Positions 23,101 to 35,875 of a stretch of DNA of 64,000 nt are shown here, piece after piece. The notes beneath the pieces are model-generated. The model searched no databases, was not told where the DNA came from, and worked only from the letters and a program-made list of their open reading frames with translations. Origin of the DNA: Todiramphus chloris collaris. Its lineage: Eukaryota; Chordata; Aves; Coraciiformes; Alcedinidae. The stretch is taken from contig JANVCC010000073.1 of assembly GCA_025345505.1 (NCBI GenBank), forward strand, positions 3,379,554 to 3,443,553. Reading direction: 5' to 3'. The position numbers and the translations under genes are program-made. Each line of letters opens with the position of its first letter. The stretch's first letter is position 1.

Positions 23101-24814
23101 TCTCCAGTATCCCAACGTCTCCGTTCCCATCAGCTACAAGAAATAAATCAAGGTGCATTCAACCTATAATCTTCTACAAGGACTGTTTAAGTAAAATGAA
23201 TATGTTTTCCTGGTAGGGAAAGGATAACAAGGAAACATTTCAGATCTCAAGAGATCCTTGCGGATGCTTCTGCTAACTGGACAAGAAGGCATCAATGCAC
23301 AAAAAATACCCATCCACCACTTACATATCTTGTCTTCTTCCTCAAAAGATGGTCTGGCTCCCTCTGGAACCTCGATTTCTAAGGTTTGCAGCTGCAAAGA
23401 AAACCTCAAGACTCAGGTGCCCAGAAGGTATCCTGCAAAATGTGCTGAGACAGAAAGAACAACAGCAGGAACATGCCAATCTAACTCACAAATAATATGA
23501 AGGCTGCTGAAAGATGAAGAGCAAAGGACTGGAGTACAGAGGATGAAACACATCCAGAAGTGCAACAAAATCAGACTCAGATAAAATCTCCTTGACACAA
23601 GATCTGGAAAGAACAGAGCCAGTTCATCTCTGAGTCACACAGCCGTCAGATTTGTGCTCTCCTTCCATGGCTGTTGTTGACAGGGAGCCAAACTCATCCT
23701 TTTACACTCACAATTAATGCCCTGCAGGACAAGCTCTTCTTACTGCCTTGTACAGACATACACAGTAGCCCTCCCTGAGGTCAGAGCACCCACTGCCCCT
23801 CTCCCCTTTCCTTCCATACTCTCCCTGTTTGCTCACCCCTCCTGTTTGTTTTTTCACCTTCACACAAGAAACAATCTTATAATTGGAGCCAGAAAGAGAT
23901 ACTCACCCTGTAAAGAGCCACCTCAAAGCAGGAGGCTTAGATCCTAAACTCTGCCAGGAAGGAATCTGAGTTATGCACACTCCTGATGATAAAAGTCATT
24001 AACTATCATTATCGGGTTGCTGTAGTGTCAGTTCTGGTGCTCGCTCTAAAAAGAACAATGTCTGATGGCACAGAGTTTAGCAAAAGAGATAAAACCCTAG
24101 AATTTAAAGTCCAGATAATCCATCTTGCAGAGAGAGCTGAAATGAGCTCAGGGCCTGTAACGGTGTAATGTGAAGGTTAAGATGCATCTCAATCACAGTC
24201 TGTGTGTACCTGTGGAGTGAAAAATCCCAAGATTAGTGGGTGCCTGAGTCACTTTTAATTTTAAACAAAAGCATAATGAGAAGCACAGCAAAGACTAGAG
24301 GCTGGAAATAAGGAAGGGGAACATTTGCAGACCAAAGCACTGCATCACTGAAATAATTCACTAAGCGAAGCAGTAGATTTTCTCTGACTTACAGTTTCTG
24401 CATCCCCACTGGATGTTTGTCTAAATGACGAGTTCTAACAAAAGCAGAAGTTATTGAGCTTGAAGTAGAAATCTCTGGATAAAAGTCTGCAATCCGTTTT
24501 GCGTGGGAGGTCAGACTAGCTGGTTATAACTGTGCCATCCCCTTCTGAACAGGGCCGTGATGGAAGAGCTGGAGTCGGAGAACTGGCAGCCAAAGAGCAG
24601 CAGGACACAGTAGCAGGAGTATCCCATCACCTGGGCTCACAGTACCATTAAGACAGTACTTTAGGAGGCAGAATATTAATGTCACCTACTCAGGGTTTCT
24701 CCAGCAGTAGCAAAACTTCAGGAGGTGTACAGCATGACTCACAGACTGCATGCAGCAAACAAATAACAAAAAGAAACCACTGCAATAGGTAGCCTGGGAA
24801 CACCTGTACCATAT

Positions 24815-25190
24815 GTGCTTTTAGTTATTAATTGTATTCCCACGGCAATTCACTCCTGCAGCACCCTGTAGCCTAAAGCCCCTTGCTTTCTAAGTGTTAA
24901 TTAGGGCTCACAATAAATGCTGAGAAGCAACGGGCCCGCATTCGTCTCTCTCCTGCGTTTGTAAAGCCCAAAGGGACTTGCACAAGGTCACAAGTGAATC
25001 AATAGCACCGACGGAAACAGCTCAAAGCTCCTGGCTTCCAGGTTCCTCCCACAGAGAGAGAAAGGTTGGTAACAAATCCCCAAAGAAGTGGGAATGAGCA
25101 AGAAAATCACAGCGTGCAGCCTGGCTGTGTTCACCGGTGAGTTAATTAGATTGGGGCCTAATTAAAATACAGCCTTTGCATCATGCCTTT
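24815..25190. promoter_or_regulatory. Candidate enhancer: homeodomain-site-rich stretch around a SINE remnant
   Basis: Four TAATT-type cores occur in about 375 bases: TTATTAATTG near 24826, GTTAATTAGG near 24897, GTTAATTAGA at 25141 and CTAATTAAAA near 25158; the last two are spaced 16 bases apart. An old MIR-like remnant lies between them. No protein frame is present. The call as a regulatory element is inference from motif density only. Confidence 0.3.
24965..25052 (-). repeat. MIR-like ancient SINE fragment
   Basis: GGGACTTGCACAAGGTCACA, then AGTGAATCAATAGC and CCTGGCTTCCAGGTTCC resemble the reverse complement of the MIR/CORE-SINE family (general pattern ACTTGCCCAAGGTCACACAG, later a TCCTGGCTCCCAG-type motif). 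The order and spacing of the two matching blocks fit the family, which makes chance less likely. Confidence 0.55.
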
Positions 25191-28100
25191 CTTCCTTGGT
25201 GATGTGGGCAACAGGTACAGGTTGCCCATCAGTTTAAAATGCAAGTTAGGAGACAGTTTCTAACCTCGTAGCGAGTGGAACAGCCCCATGATGGGGCAAG
25301 AAACCCCGTGATTTCACTGTGGCACCCAGCATGCTCATGGGAAGTACCACTGGATGTAGCTACCTGCAAGAGCAGGAGAGGAATGAAGACACTAAAGGCT
25401 CCTCCAAGGGCTCCCTCTCACAGTAAGTGGGTTTTAGAAGCACAGCACACTTGCCAGTGCCCATGGAGTTTCCCAGGTGTTTGGCACCTGTAGAAAGCAG
25501 GTCCTGCGCCTCAGCACCGTAACGGACACGCGAGCCCACCACCCTTTCAACGCCTGGAGCTCAGAACTGCTTCTGCCAAAAACCGCAACACCGAGGGGCG
25601 ATGGCACACCTCGGCACCAGGGGGAAGGAGGGCATTGCTGCTGTCGTGGTGGCTCTCCTCCCTTTTTGCCAGGAACACGGCAGGGATGGAGGGCAAATGA
25701 CTCACAACGGGCCACGAAAACGAAACATTAACCAAAGATTTGACCTCCACACACAAAACCTAACAACTGGGAAAAGCACCACAATAAAAGAGCTTTTTTT
25801 GTCTGAAGTTTGTTTTTAGAGGGCCGTGGTCTGCTCAGGGAAAAAGCTGTGTTTAACTTGCTTCATCTTCAGTGAGTTTTAAGGGTCTGATCAGGACCTC
25901 CCTAGAAAAAGCCCGCCGCTGCCATCACTGGGCTGGCCTGCGTGGGCAGAGGAGTCAGGAGCACAGGCAGCAGCCCAGCACCTCTGGGAGAAGGAGGATG
26001 CAGTTGCCAGGGAGGAGTGCAGCCCAGGCTCGTACTGAAACCCGCAGTTCACATCAGGATGAAGAGTTCCAAAATTAAACACCCGAGTCTCCCGCTCCAG
26101 AGTCAGTTCAGGAGTGACCTGAGGTGAAAAGCTGAAGCTGACAGAAGCAAGCACACGCAGAAGGACCGAGCCGCAGCGCTCAGGAAGTGCCCGTGGCAGC
26201 TTCACACGGGCTGCATCTCCAAAATAATTCCCCACCCAGACAAACGCCCTCCAGACACAGGCAATGCTGAAAAATGTGCTTGGCAAACGAGAAGGGAAAA
26301 AAAAAAATCTGTAAACTCTGAAGGTAAAAGACGTTACTCTCGCCCTTAATAACTCACAGATGGATTTTTCCCTACCTTGCCTGCCAAACATTTCAAACCA
26401 GTGTTGCATTTCTTACTAAATCATGATGCCCACTCAAGGCAACACACACAAGCGGTGGCCCGGGAGACGGTATAGTGCTTTGAAAATGAAGTTTCTAAAA
26501 GCACTTGAGATAATGGAAGAGAAAAGGCGGGATCAGCAGCAGCAATGAATGAATAGAGACAGGATTTCTCTGTACATCTGAGCTCTGAGCTCTAAAATCA
26601 CGTGGAAATCCCAGCTTCCCTGCTTTTAACAGGAAATAGCCCAGGAGATAGGCTGAAGGCTCTGAGGCAATCCATTTCCCAACATGACAAGGCAGTCTAC
26701 GGCCAGAGCATCACACTGCAGTCATGCTGCCCGTTACTCAGCGTGAAAAAAAGATCAAAGAGCAAGAGGAAGGGATCCAGCGAGGCACAGCGTGGGTCTG
26801 CAGCTGAGCTGTTCTGTCTCTCACAGCTCACCTACCTGAGAGCAGGCAGCCTATTCAAGCTGTGGCCATCTGCACCTACACAGGGAAGAGTCTGCTAATG
26901 CCAAGTAGCCCCTTTCCCCGGCCTGACGGGCTGCACTGCACACACTGGCTTAGAGCATCTCCCCTTCATGGGCAGGTAGCACTGCTGGCTTACTCCAGCA
27001 CAGGAGGGTCAGGCTCCAGAAAGGTCTGGTTGCAAACAAAAGCCAGGGAAGCTCATGTCTTTATGAACTTTTAGCAGCTTCTAGTTCTTTTTTTCTCCTG
27101 TTTTGCTACCACCCATCACTAAAATAACCTTTTAGTGTCATTTAGTCACGGTGTTAACCAGGTTCTGCAGACTCAGAAAGTCAGACTCAGTCTAACCTGC
27201 TGGGTACTCGCCCCTGGCACCCCAACAGGAAAGCACAGCCTAAGATGGAGAGAACAGGGGACTCATCCCGTGGAAATGCTACGTGCCTGATGTCTACCCA
27301 ACTCGTAAGAGAAATATTGCAAAGCACTCAGAGACACAGAAAACTTATTAATTGGGATGATCCTACACAGACATATCAGTAACCACTGTTAAACAGCACG
27401 GAAGGACCCGATTCACAGCCCTGCAAAGGATCTGGGACAGAGAACATTGGCAGCAGGATGTCATGCCTGGCCTTTGCACCATGTCTTTCCAACTGCCACT
27501 CAATATCCCTGCAAAGTTGCCCGTTTGCATTTCCTATCTGTAGTATCTTCCACGCCCGTTTTATTCCTGATGTCAAAAAGATGCTGTTCATCTCTTCTTC
27601 CCAAACGCCAGCCCCCCAGGTCCACACAGCCATGAGCTGCTCATGCATTTCCATGCCTTTAGAAGTCCCAATGAGGACACTCTAAAAACCAAAGGAAAAC
27701 AAACCAGCACTGGTTGCTCCTCAGGTCATCAAAAACACAGGGTAGAACCGTAGCATGACGCAGTGCTTTCTGCTACAGTGCCTGCATTTTAGGAGGATTC
27801 CTGGTTTTCTTTTCTCTTCCTGGTGCTCCCTTACAAACCAGGCTCTCTCCCACCTGGCCCTCCTGTGACAAAAGTCTCGTTGCAGCTGCAGGGAAAGGCA
27901 AGGCATTTTGCTTGCATGGCTGCCTCTGCATTTCGAGCTTATTTGTATGAGACGCTGCCAGGCAGCGCAATTTGCATACGTACCAAAGGCCAGCCCCGCA
28001 CGAAACGAGGCTGGAAAACCGTTGGACTCTCCTGTCGGGAAAGGTTAATGGCATGGACACTTTGCAAATGTTTACTGGGAAGTGTTTCCTAAGCCTCTGA

Positions 28101-31100
28101 GCTATAGAATTTATACGGAAAAGGAGGTTCACCCTCTTTCCCCAGTCCCACAATCCTACTTGCTTCAGGTTAACACAAGTGACCTCTACTTCACTTGAGC
28201 CTCATTCATCACCCAAGGAGCAGGGCCTGGTTTTGCTGAATTATTTCCCTGCCATCATGAAATGCTGTTCAGCTGCATTGGAGGGGACAAGGCTGCAGAT
28301 GCAGGTGTTGACTTCCTATTACATTAACCATTCAACACCCAGACAAGATCCCTATTTCAACCTTACTCGGATCAGGAGGGTTGCAGAAAACCATGACATA
28401 AGTACAAGATACCTGGACTTAACACACCAGAACACAAGGGCCAAATGTGATAAAGAAAACAGGGGTGAACTGCATCCTGTTAATTACATGCGACCACACA
28501 CATCAGGGGACAAAGCAGCCCTGCCACGAAGCACCTCATCTCAGCTCCTCCTGCAGCTCCCTCCCTCTCTGTCCTCAACTGTGTCAGTCACCCAATATGC
28601 CCCACAATTGCATCTTAAGAGTGCATCAGAGGCTCTGGGATGGGTGCTCTTTGAAATGGCTTAATATAAATTGACATATGAAGTGTCACTTCCAAATTAA
28701 GCCAGGCTGAAGAGAACCCTTCAGGACCTTCCTGCCCCTCCTCTCTCTTGTTCTTCCCCTCTCACTGTGCTTTAAAATAGGGCTTAGATGTCACTCCCCT
28801 CTCTGGCCATTAATAGGAAATAATTCCTACCTGAAAGGTGTCTTCAGCTGCAGAGTGTAAGGGCAGGGAGGATATGCCCTCATTTCCCCAGTCCTCCAAG
28901 AACAGCAGCCCAGACCGAAGTCCCTCCACAAGTCAGATCTCCTGTGTCAGACACAAACCCAAATTATTCTGGCACATAAACACAGATCCGTGCTGAAAGA
29001 ATGGCCATTGGGCAATTAACAGAGCGAGCATTAAATCTGTCTCGCTCCTTTGTTCTCCAGGCAGGCTGCAAGATTGACTGAACCCTTTTACTTGGGCAAA
29101 CAAACATCAGGTCCAATCTTCAGCTGGCAGAACGTCACACAGAGCCATCAATTGCTCCGTCACCCCCACAGAAACATTCACCTATGGCTTCCAGATGCAT
29201 CAAAGCTCTTACTCGGTACCCACATCTCCTGTGCCTTTAAATGGCACAATAACTCCCCACATCATTTTTTGCAGACCAGGGACAGATTTTCCCATACCTC
29301 TTTTTTTTTTCCATACCTTGCAGTTCGGTTCTGGGTCTCCTGCCAGCTGGGTACCGCTACCAGGCTTGCCCTCCTGCCTCCCCACCCTCTGCCATCTTAT
29401 GCACACAGACTGTGCTGAACAGTTTTAAGTGAAAAGCCAGGTGCTTTCTGCAAGTGCCACAAGAGCCCAGCAGAAATCCCTGCTGTGTGAGGCTCAGAGT
29501 GGGCACCCTGTGCAGCACCCAGGCTGCCTGGCAAATCCCGCTCCGCGATGGCCTGGACTGCACCAGGTCTGGGAGCTTCTGCTGGCATTTGCAAATAATC
29601 AGATAGCTCAGACACGACTCATAAATACTGTATTTAAAAGCTGCACTCATAAGGACAGAGCAGCAACCTGCTTAAAGAAGCAGAGCTCTAAACTTAAAGT
29701 AGAGCAGAGGAGTATGAAGACCTGGTGGCAATAACTGTCCTGTTCTCACGGGGCAAGGGGCACAGGCTGTTTGAGTACCTTCAGCACCCAGACTGTCCCA
29801 ACAAGTATTCCACCTTTTAGGTTTCCCAAGAATTCTAAACCATTCCTTACTCTGCAGGGACAAGAATTTGCTTCTGCAGTCAGTGAATTATGGTTGGACT
29901 TGGGGTTTCAAAACCAAACCCATGTATTTACTGAAAATCACGTGTGACACTTGTGATGAGCAAAAGCATTTTAAACAGAACCTGGGGAACGAGCCAGAAC
30001 ACAGAGGGTGTTGTGTGGGCCCTTCTTCGACACACGCAGGCTGAACTCCAAAGAAGCCACGGACTGATGGAGACTGGTAGGATAATCAGAATAAGGGAGA
30101 TTCCTTCACCAGAGACCAGAGTAGCTGGCTTTTTTTAGCTTACCCAAACAGGGACTGAGAGGGGTCATCACTGCAGTCCAGAAATAACTCAAAGGCAAAC
30201 ACCAGGGAAGAAAAATAACTAGTCAAGATCAGTGACTAGAAATAAACAAAGAAGAATAAAAAGGCCATAAGTAAATTTGGACTAGAAATTATAACATTAT
30301 AATTGATAAATTATAAGGAGGCAGAAGCTGCTTTCCAATAGAAATAATGGGAGAAAGAAAGTTAACCATCTTTGGGAGTTTATAAAGCAGACTCCAGGAC
30401 ATGACACCTGCAGTCACAGAGGCTGAATCAGGTGCCCTCGAGCTTTCTTGCTACACTGGGTGCTCAGCTCAAACCCAGAGAAGGAAAAAAAATACAGGAA
30501 AATGTCAACATTCACCACTGCTGTCAAAAATCTCCCATTAAAACTAGGCCAGAAAGGCAGCAAGCTCTGCAAGGAGAAATGCCCAGAGGAGAAAAATGGC
30601 ATCTCAGTGAATTCAGCCTCCCTGATCATTTGTGCCTCTCCGTCACAAACACAGACATTTGCCCCACGCTTGCTCTCTGGGATGAATTGCCAGGCAGGAT
30701 TTTTCTGTAGCACGTCTTCAGTGAGGCATCAGGAAATTCTGTAAAAGCTACTGAAATAACTCCACCCAAAAGTGCCCTCTTGCAGCAAGACAAACTGTTA
30801 AGAGGAGATGTGGTCAAGTTTTTCTGGACTCTTATTTAGTCTCTGTAACTACTAGATCTGGCAGGAATCAGAAAGGAAGAGAGATGCTTTCATCTCTAGC
30901 TATAACTTTTCAAAGGAATTGTGCTCAGCTTTTCCCCAACACTCTCAATCAACATTTGCAATTTATGGCCCAAGAGACATGGAATGCAGAAAGTAGGCAA
31001 ACACATGAAAGAAAGCAGAGTATCTATTTCTTACAATCTTTTTTAACATTTCACAACATGCAGTACAGAGAAAGAAAGAAGGAAACTCTGCCCTACTATA

Positions 31101-34049
31101 GGCAAAACTATTTTTAAGGGTTTATTTTCTAAGCTGAGAGAGTTCTAGAACAGCATAGCTTTTAAAAAAAAAGGGGGACACACACATACACAATACTTAC
31201 TCTCACCATTCAATACCTCAACTAAGGATTCAGCGTTCCAGGTTTGACATGGCAGAACTATATCCTGGCTATGATGCTTTATGCAGACATTCTCTTAAGG
31301 GGACAGCAGTCTCTGTCTGTAGATCTATCCTCCCCTGAAAGCCCAAGAGTGCCACTGAATGACTATTTATCATGACCAGAACAACCAGTGAGCTCATTCT
31401 TGTTTCCTCACATGCATAAAGCTTGCAACAATATCGTTAACCTGGGCCACGAGGTAAAAATCTAAAAGGAAAATGAAAGGGGAGAGGAAAATCAAGAAAA
31501 TGGATGGAAAATATGTGGGGAAGGACACAGCAGAAAGAAACCCAGTGCAGGAAACAAATTCCCCCTTCCTGTACACCTCCAGTGTCACCATCTCCTAACT
31601 GTGTCCACGTCTCTCTCTAATATAATCTTGCTATTTTGCAAATGCATCAAAATAAATAGAAGCCTTTCCGTCAAATATACAGCGAAAGAAACCCCAACAG
31701 GTTTGTGTTTCCCTTCACACCCCGGTAGTTCGGATTTTGAGGCCATCACCATTTCTAGACTAAAAGTGCCCTGGCTGAGCTTATCCACAAAAACACAGTT
31801 CCCAGCTCTCCAAAGGCTTGCAGAAGGGCAGGCCAGTCAGGTACAGAAACCTAAACTTGAAGAAAGACTGTCTGTGTATTAGGTCTTAATTTAGAAGTGG
31901 CCTGGGTACATCAGCACCCACCGAAGGCTCGGCACGCGAGGCGATTCGTGGGCTCAGAACTTAGACATGCACTGAGCATCCTCCTGACTTGTGACCTCAG
32001 ATTGGCACATCTGTGAAGCAGAGCCTGCTGCTCAATGATCCTATCTCCTCTGGCATCTAAGAGCCTCTGTATAGTAATTATTTAATTTAAATGGCATCCA
32101 TTGAGATCAGAACTGCCTTAAGTTTGGCTCTTTCAGGAGAAAACAGAAAGCATCCACAGATGCACATTGCCTCTTCTGATGTCAGCAAAAATTTGGCTAC
32201 TGATTTGATGAAAACCAGGATTCTTCGCCACATTTAATGCTCTGAGTGTCACTAAGTAAAAGTGGGACTGCTGCAGATTTCCCAACAGTTGTTAATCACA
32301 AGAGTTATCAGTTCTAAAGACCAAAGCAGAACTGCAAACCATGCTGCTTGTAGCAATGATGGTAACTGGAGGAAAAAAAAGGAGAATTAGTGTTTCTCTG
32401 CAGCACTGGATGTTCCTAACAAATGGTAGAAACTGCAACAGTGTTCAGTGACAGACACAGCTTACTGCTCACAGGCTTTCTCACAAACTCATTTCCTTTA
32501 CCTCTTTAGCCTTTATTTTATAAGATTTCTGCCTAGGTTTGCCCTGGCCCTCTGCAGCCTGGAAGCTGCACAGCCAGTCATGGTGCAGCAGAGAGCCCGA
32601 GACACTAACCCGGAGAGACCCTGCCAAACCCAGTCCCTGCAGAGGTGCCAGCAAACCCCTCTCCAGCCCAGGGCTGCTCTGCCTGCCTGGTGGGCGAGGA
32701 AGCACCGAGTCTGAGAAGCAGACAAATACTCAGTGATCCTTCTGGCATGAACACGCCTGGTGAGGGGAATGAGAAGTTCATTTGTATTCACATACGTCGA
32801 GTGGTTTGTGCAGCTCCTGCCACTGCTGTATATCACACACAGGATCAGACCGCGGGCGAGAGAGAAAGTGGGTCGTTAAGTTGCAAAAATTCAGTCAACC
32901 TGTCCAGATATGAGTCTCGGGAGAACGTTCCGTTTAGATAGTTTTCCTCAGCCCTCCTGAAGCTCTGTTTATGATTGATTAATCTAGACATACAGAAATG
33001 ATAATAACTTGGTAAATCTGAGCATGCAGGAGGTAATTTTTAAAGCATCATGATGTGCATGAGAAAGCTTTAACGCTCACGACACCATATTTATAATCAA
33101 GCCTCATCTGGCATTACACCACTGGGAAGGGTGTAGTAGGGGGAAGTTTGGTTTAATTCCCAATCTAATTAAAATTTGATTTTGTTCCAGCATTCAAAGC
33201 CATCTTCCACTTTAAAAGCATAACGATGCTTACCTGCAATTATGGATTAAGTCATTTTATCTGAAGCAACTGCTTCTCACAAGAAACTCCTGCACCTTGG
33301 ACATCCTGATGGAAAAACATGAATGACACATCTCTAGCACAGAGCCTGCCAATTCTGTCTCCTTCCAGCCCAGTTCTGATGTAAAATAACAAAAGACAAA
33401 TGTGGAAAGCTCACAGCTTTGCAGGGCAGAGGCCCCTCTGCGTTTCATACCTCACAAAACTTTGTGCAGCACAGACCTGAAAGTGAATTTTTGGGGTGGG
33501 GCTAGGGGAGGATGCTCAAATCTCTTCACAGTTGCCTCCTTCATTTACAAAGTTATCCGCCTCCTTGTGAGGGCTACAGGGCAGAATAGCACATCTTGAA
33601 TAATTCAGGAAGTCAGCTTGAAGGACAGTAGCAATGCCTCCTCACTTTAAATCCTGTCTCCCTCTTCCCCATGCTGATCTCCCATGACTCCACTAAACAT
33701 AAAGCAGCAGGCAATAAAAGACCCAGCCATTACACAGACAGCTGCACAAAGCCCTGCTCCCTGCCTTCTCTCCACAGTGCCCATCAGAACGACTCTCCAC
33801 ATCCATCCTTCTGTTCTTTCTGCTGACTCCTGAATGAGAAGGGGAAAGCAAAGATTATTGATCTGATCTCCGAATTCTAAAGTGCAGAGCCTCCAAGAGA
33901 GGAAATTCCCATCAGGGTCGTGTCAATAGCGTCCCCTCTCTGCCGATACTTCGTAGAGCTGACAAAACTTTCCAGGTTCCCATTATCACAGCTATGGGGT
34001 GAGTTCAGAAAGTCTGACTGGGGTTTATAAGTCCCAGTTTAACACATGT
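25191..34049. other. Unique non-coding sequence, no gene recognised
   Basis: About 8.9 kb with no exon or mobile element that I can name. Frames of up to 172 codons (25891-26409, minus) and 161 codons (28179-28664, plus) show no domain. Possible regulatory patches: 29000-29060 (CCATTGGGCAATTAAC, then a SOX-like CCTTTGTTCT), 31915-31955 (local CpG cluster) and 32970-33255 (homeodomain-site-rich, listed separately). A short CA-rich run is at 31175-31195. Confidence 0.5.
32970..33255. promoter_or_regulatory. Candidate enhancer: AT-rich homeodomain/PBX-like site cluster
   Basis: The segment opens with TGATTGATTAAT at 32972-32983, which contains two overlapping PBX-HOX-type octamers (TGATTGAT and TGATTAAT). 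It goes on with TAATTTTTAAAG, ATTTATAATCAAG, a CTAATTAAAA core near 33166 and GCAATTATGGATTAAG near 33236. No protein frame runs through it. These motifs are short and AT-rich, so density alone is weak evidence; conservation would be decisive. Confidence 0.3.
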
Positions 34050-34250
34050 GCACCATGATTTATGAATGTGGTACAGTAATGACTGGGCTCAGCATCGCTA
34101 AATCAATCCCTCCTGCTCCCAGTATGAAGTAAAGACAGATAAATCAGAGCATTTCATTTAGGGTGATTTACATTGCAGATAAATCAATGGAGAGATTTGT
34201 TAACACATTGCAGGATCTTCTAATCTCTTTCTGGTTTTCCATCAATCAAA
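34050..34250. promoter_or_regulatory. Candidate enhancer: clustered PBX-HOX-type sites
   Basis: Within about 195 bases there are four matches to TGATTTAY, the known composite PBX-HOX site. They are ATGATTTATG at 34055-34064 (plus), ATAAATCA at 34139-34146 (minus orientation), TGATTTAC at 34164-34171 (plus) and ATAAATCA at 34179-34186 (minus). A TGATTGAT in minus orientation follows at 34241-34248. Two of the sites lie in an identical 11-mer, CAGATAAATCA, at 34136-34146 and 34176-34186, exactly 40 bases apart. A further TAAATCA is at 34099-34105, 41 bases before the first. The CR1 fragment begins about 90 bases downstream. Confidence 0.4.
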
Positions 34251-34339
34251 ACTTTTTGAAATTACATCACTAAATCCCAGACTATAGGAGCAGGGCCATC
34301 ACTCAGGTCTCAGGGGCAAAACCACACAGGTTTATGGTG

Positions 34340-34614
34340 CAGAGTGAATGGTTCAAAGCTGCGCCAGGGGAAGGTTAGACTGGACATTAGAAAGCATTTT
34401 TCCCTACCGAGAGGGTGGTCAAACACTGGAACAGGCTTCCTAGAGAGGTGGCTGATGCCCCAAGCCTGTCGGTGTTCAAGAGGCATTTGGCCAATGCTCT
34501 TATTGCCATGCTTTGACTTTTAGTCAGCTCTGAATTGGTCATGCAGTTGGACTAGATGATAATTGTAGGTCCCTTCCAACTGAAATAGCCTATTCTATTC
34601 TATTCTATTCTATT
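34340..34614 (+). mobile_element. CR1 LINE 3' end with TATTC tail
   Basis: Recognisable CR1 3' blocks in forward order are GCTGCGCCAGGGGAAGGTTA, GACTGGACATTAGAAAGCAT, GGAACAGGCTTCCTAGAGAG, GTGTTCAAGAGGCATTTGGC and GTTGGACTAGATGATAATTG, then GGTCCCTTCCAAC. These are the end of ORF2 and the short 3' UTR. The element ends in a TATTC microsatellite tail. It is heavily 5'-truncated and carries no catalytic region. Confidence 0.95.
34591..34614 (+). repeat. (TATTC)n microsatellite tail of CR1
   Basis: Nearly five copies of TATTC directly follow the CR1 3' end, consistent with expansion of the short tandem tail that terminates CR1 elements. Confidence 0.95.
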
Positions 34615-35875
34615 GAGCTTCTAGTCGGAGTATCAAAACACCATCCAGCCATTCATCTGGACCATTTCCACAGCTCCAGAACAGGACCCTTGAGGGCAGC
34701 GAGGCTCCAAGGACAACCTTCCTGCTGCATCTCAGGATGGATGATTTCTGGTCCTGGCTCCACCCTGGTCTGTCTGTTCCCTGTGTCATTCTCGGTGCCT
34801 GTTTCCTCAGCTGTGAAGGGGAAATTAGGAATGTGTCCACTTTGAGATGTGCTGATGACAAGTGCCCTAGATAAGTGATTTGTTCTTCAGGCATGACTTC
34901 TGATCGCAGTGGTTGCTCAAGTCTTTCAGCATATCCAGAGAACTTAAGGCTCAGAACTAAGGCCTTACTTACACAGTGTCTCTCCGTTAGAGCTCGCAGA
35001 CTTTATAAATTCTCTATTTCCTCCTCCCAGAAAATGGTAACTTTGGTTTCTTGTGCAGAGCTGGTAACTTCTCCATCACAAAAGCGTTCCAATTTAGTAA
35101 GAATCCAAAACACGAGAGCCAGGTGCCTCTCTCTAGTTTCCACCTACAAAGTAAAATCCTTTCTCAACAGTAATGCCTTGACAGCTACTGCTTTGCCCGT
35201 GAAAAATGACGGTCCTGTTTGACTAACCTGCTTCAGCTTTCATGTCATGGAGTGGCGCTGAGGAAGCAATACCAGAGTAATGTGCTCAGCAGACATGAAG
35301 TTGATTAGCGCTGGACATGAATCACTGTCTGACCCCTGCATCCGTTTATTTCGGCACCCATACTCATTTGAATTGATCTAAAGGAGCTGCTTTCTGAAAT
35401 GCCTTTATCCTGATGCACATAGTTCTCATGTAATTCCTATTCAAACCAACGTGTCCAGTGCTCTTCAGGAAGCTGTTTGTAAAGTCCTGTCTGTAGCAGG
35501 GAATTAGGACTGAGGAGGTTTTTTTTTCCCTTTCCCTTAAGCCCACGTGGGAAAGGTTTGTGCTAGCAGGAGATGTCAGAGGGAACTATCCCAGAGAGGG
35601 GAATGTCCTGGCCACCACAGAACAGGGACCACACAGCAACCTTGAGCCTCTCCCAGGGTGCAGAGATGGCTGGGATACAGCTGCATCCTGCCAGTCGAGA
35701 GGGATATTTCCCTCCATGCCAGGTAACCCCAGAGCTCATGTCACACACCGGGCAGTGACAAGGGGACAACCACCCCCTCTGCTGCCCTCACAAAAACACC
35801 CTCCCTTCCTCATCCTGCCCAGAGTAAGAAAGGAACAGAACTTCACTCAGCAGTGCTCTGACTGTTGCACACGTA

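Larger units (their letters stand above)
13491..24814. other. Unique non-coding sequence, no gene recognised
   Basis: About 11 kb of mostly unremarkable sequence. A 187-codon plus frame (13457-14020) begins inside the MIR-like fragment and has no domain I recognise. A 161-codon minus frame (16635-17120) and a 168-codon plus frame (21089-21595) are likewise anonymous. An A-rich run lies at 18733-18770. Faint old-repeat signals are near 14742-14800 and 20095-20146. A short AT-rich stretch with ATCATT and TAATTA cores at about 15825-15865 may be a regulatory element but is too small to call. Confidence 0.5.
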
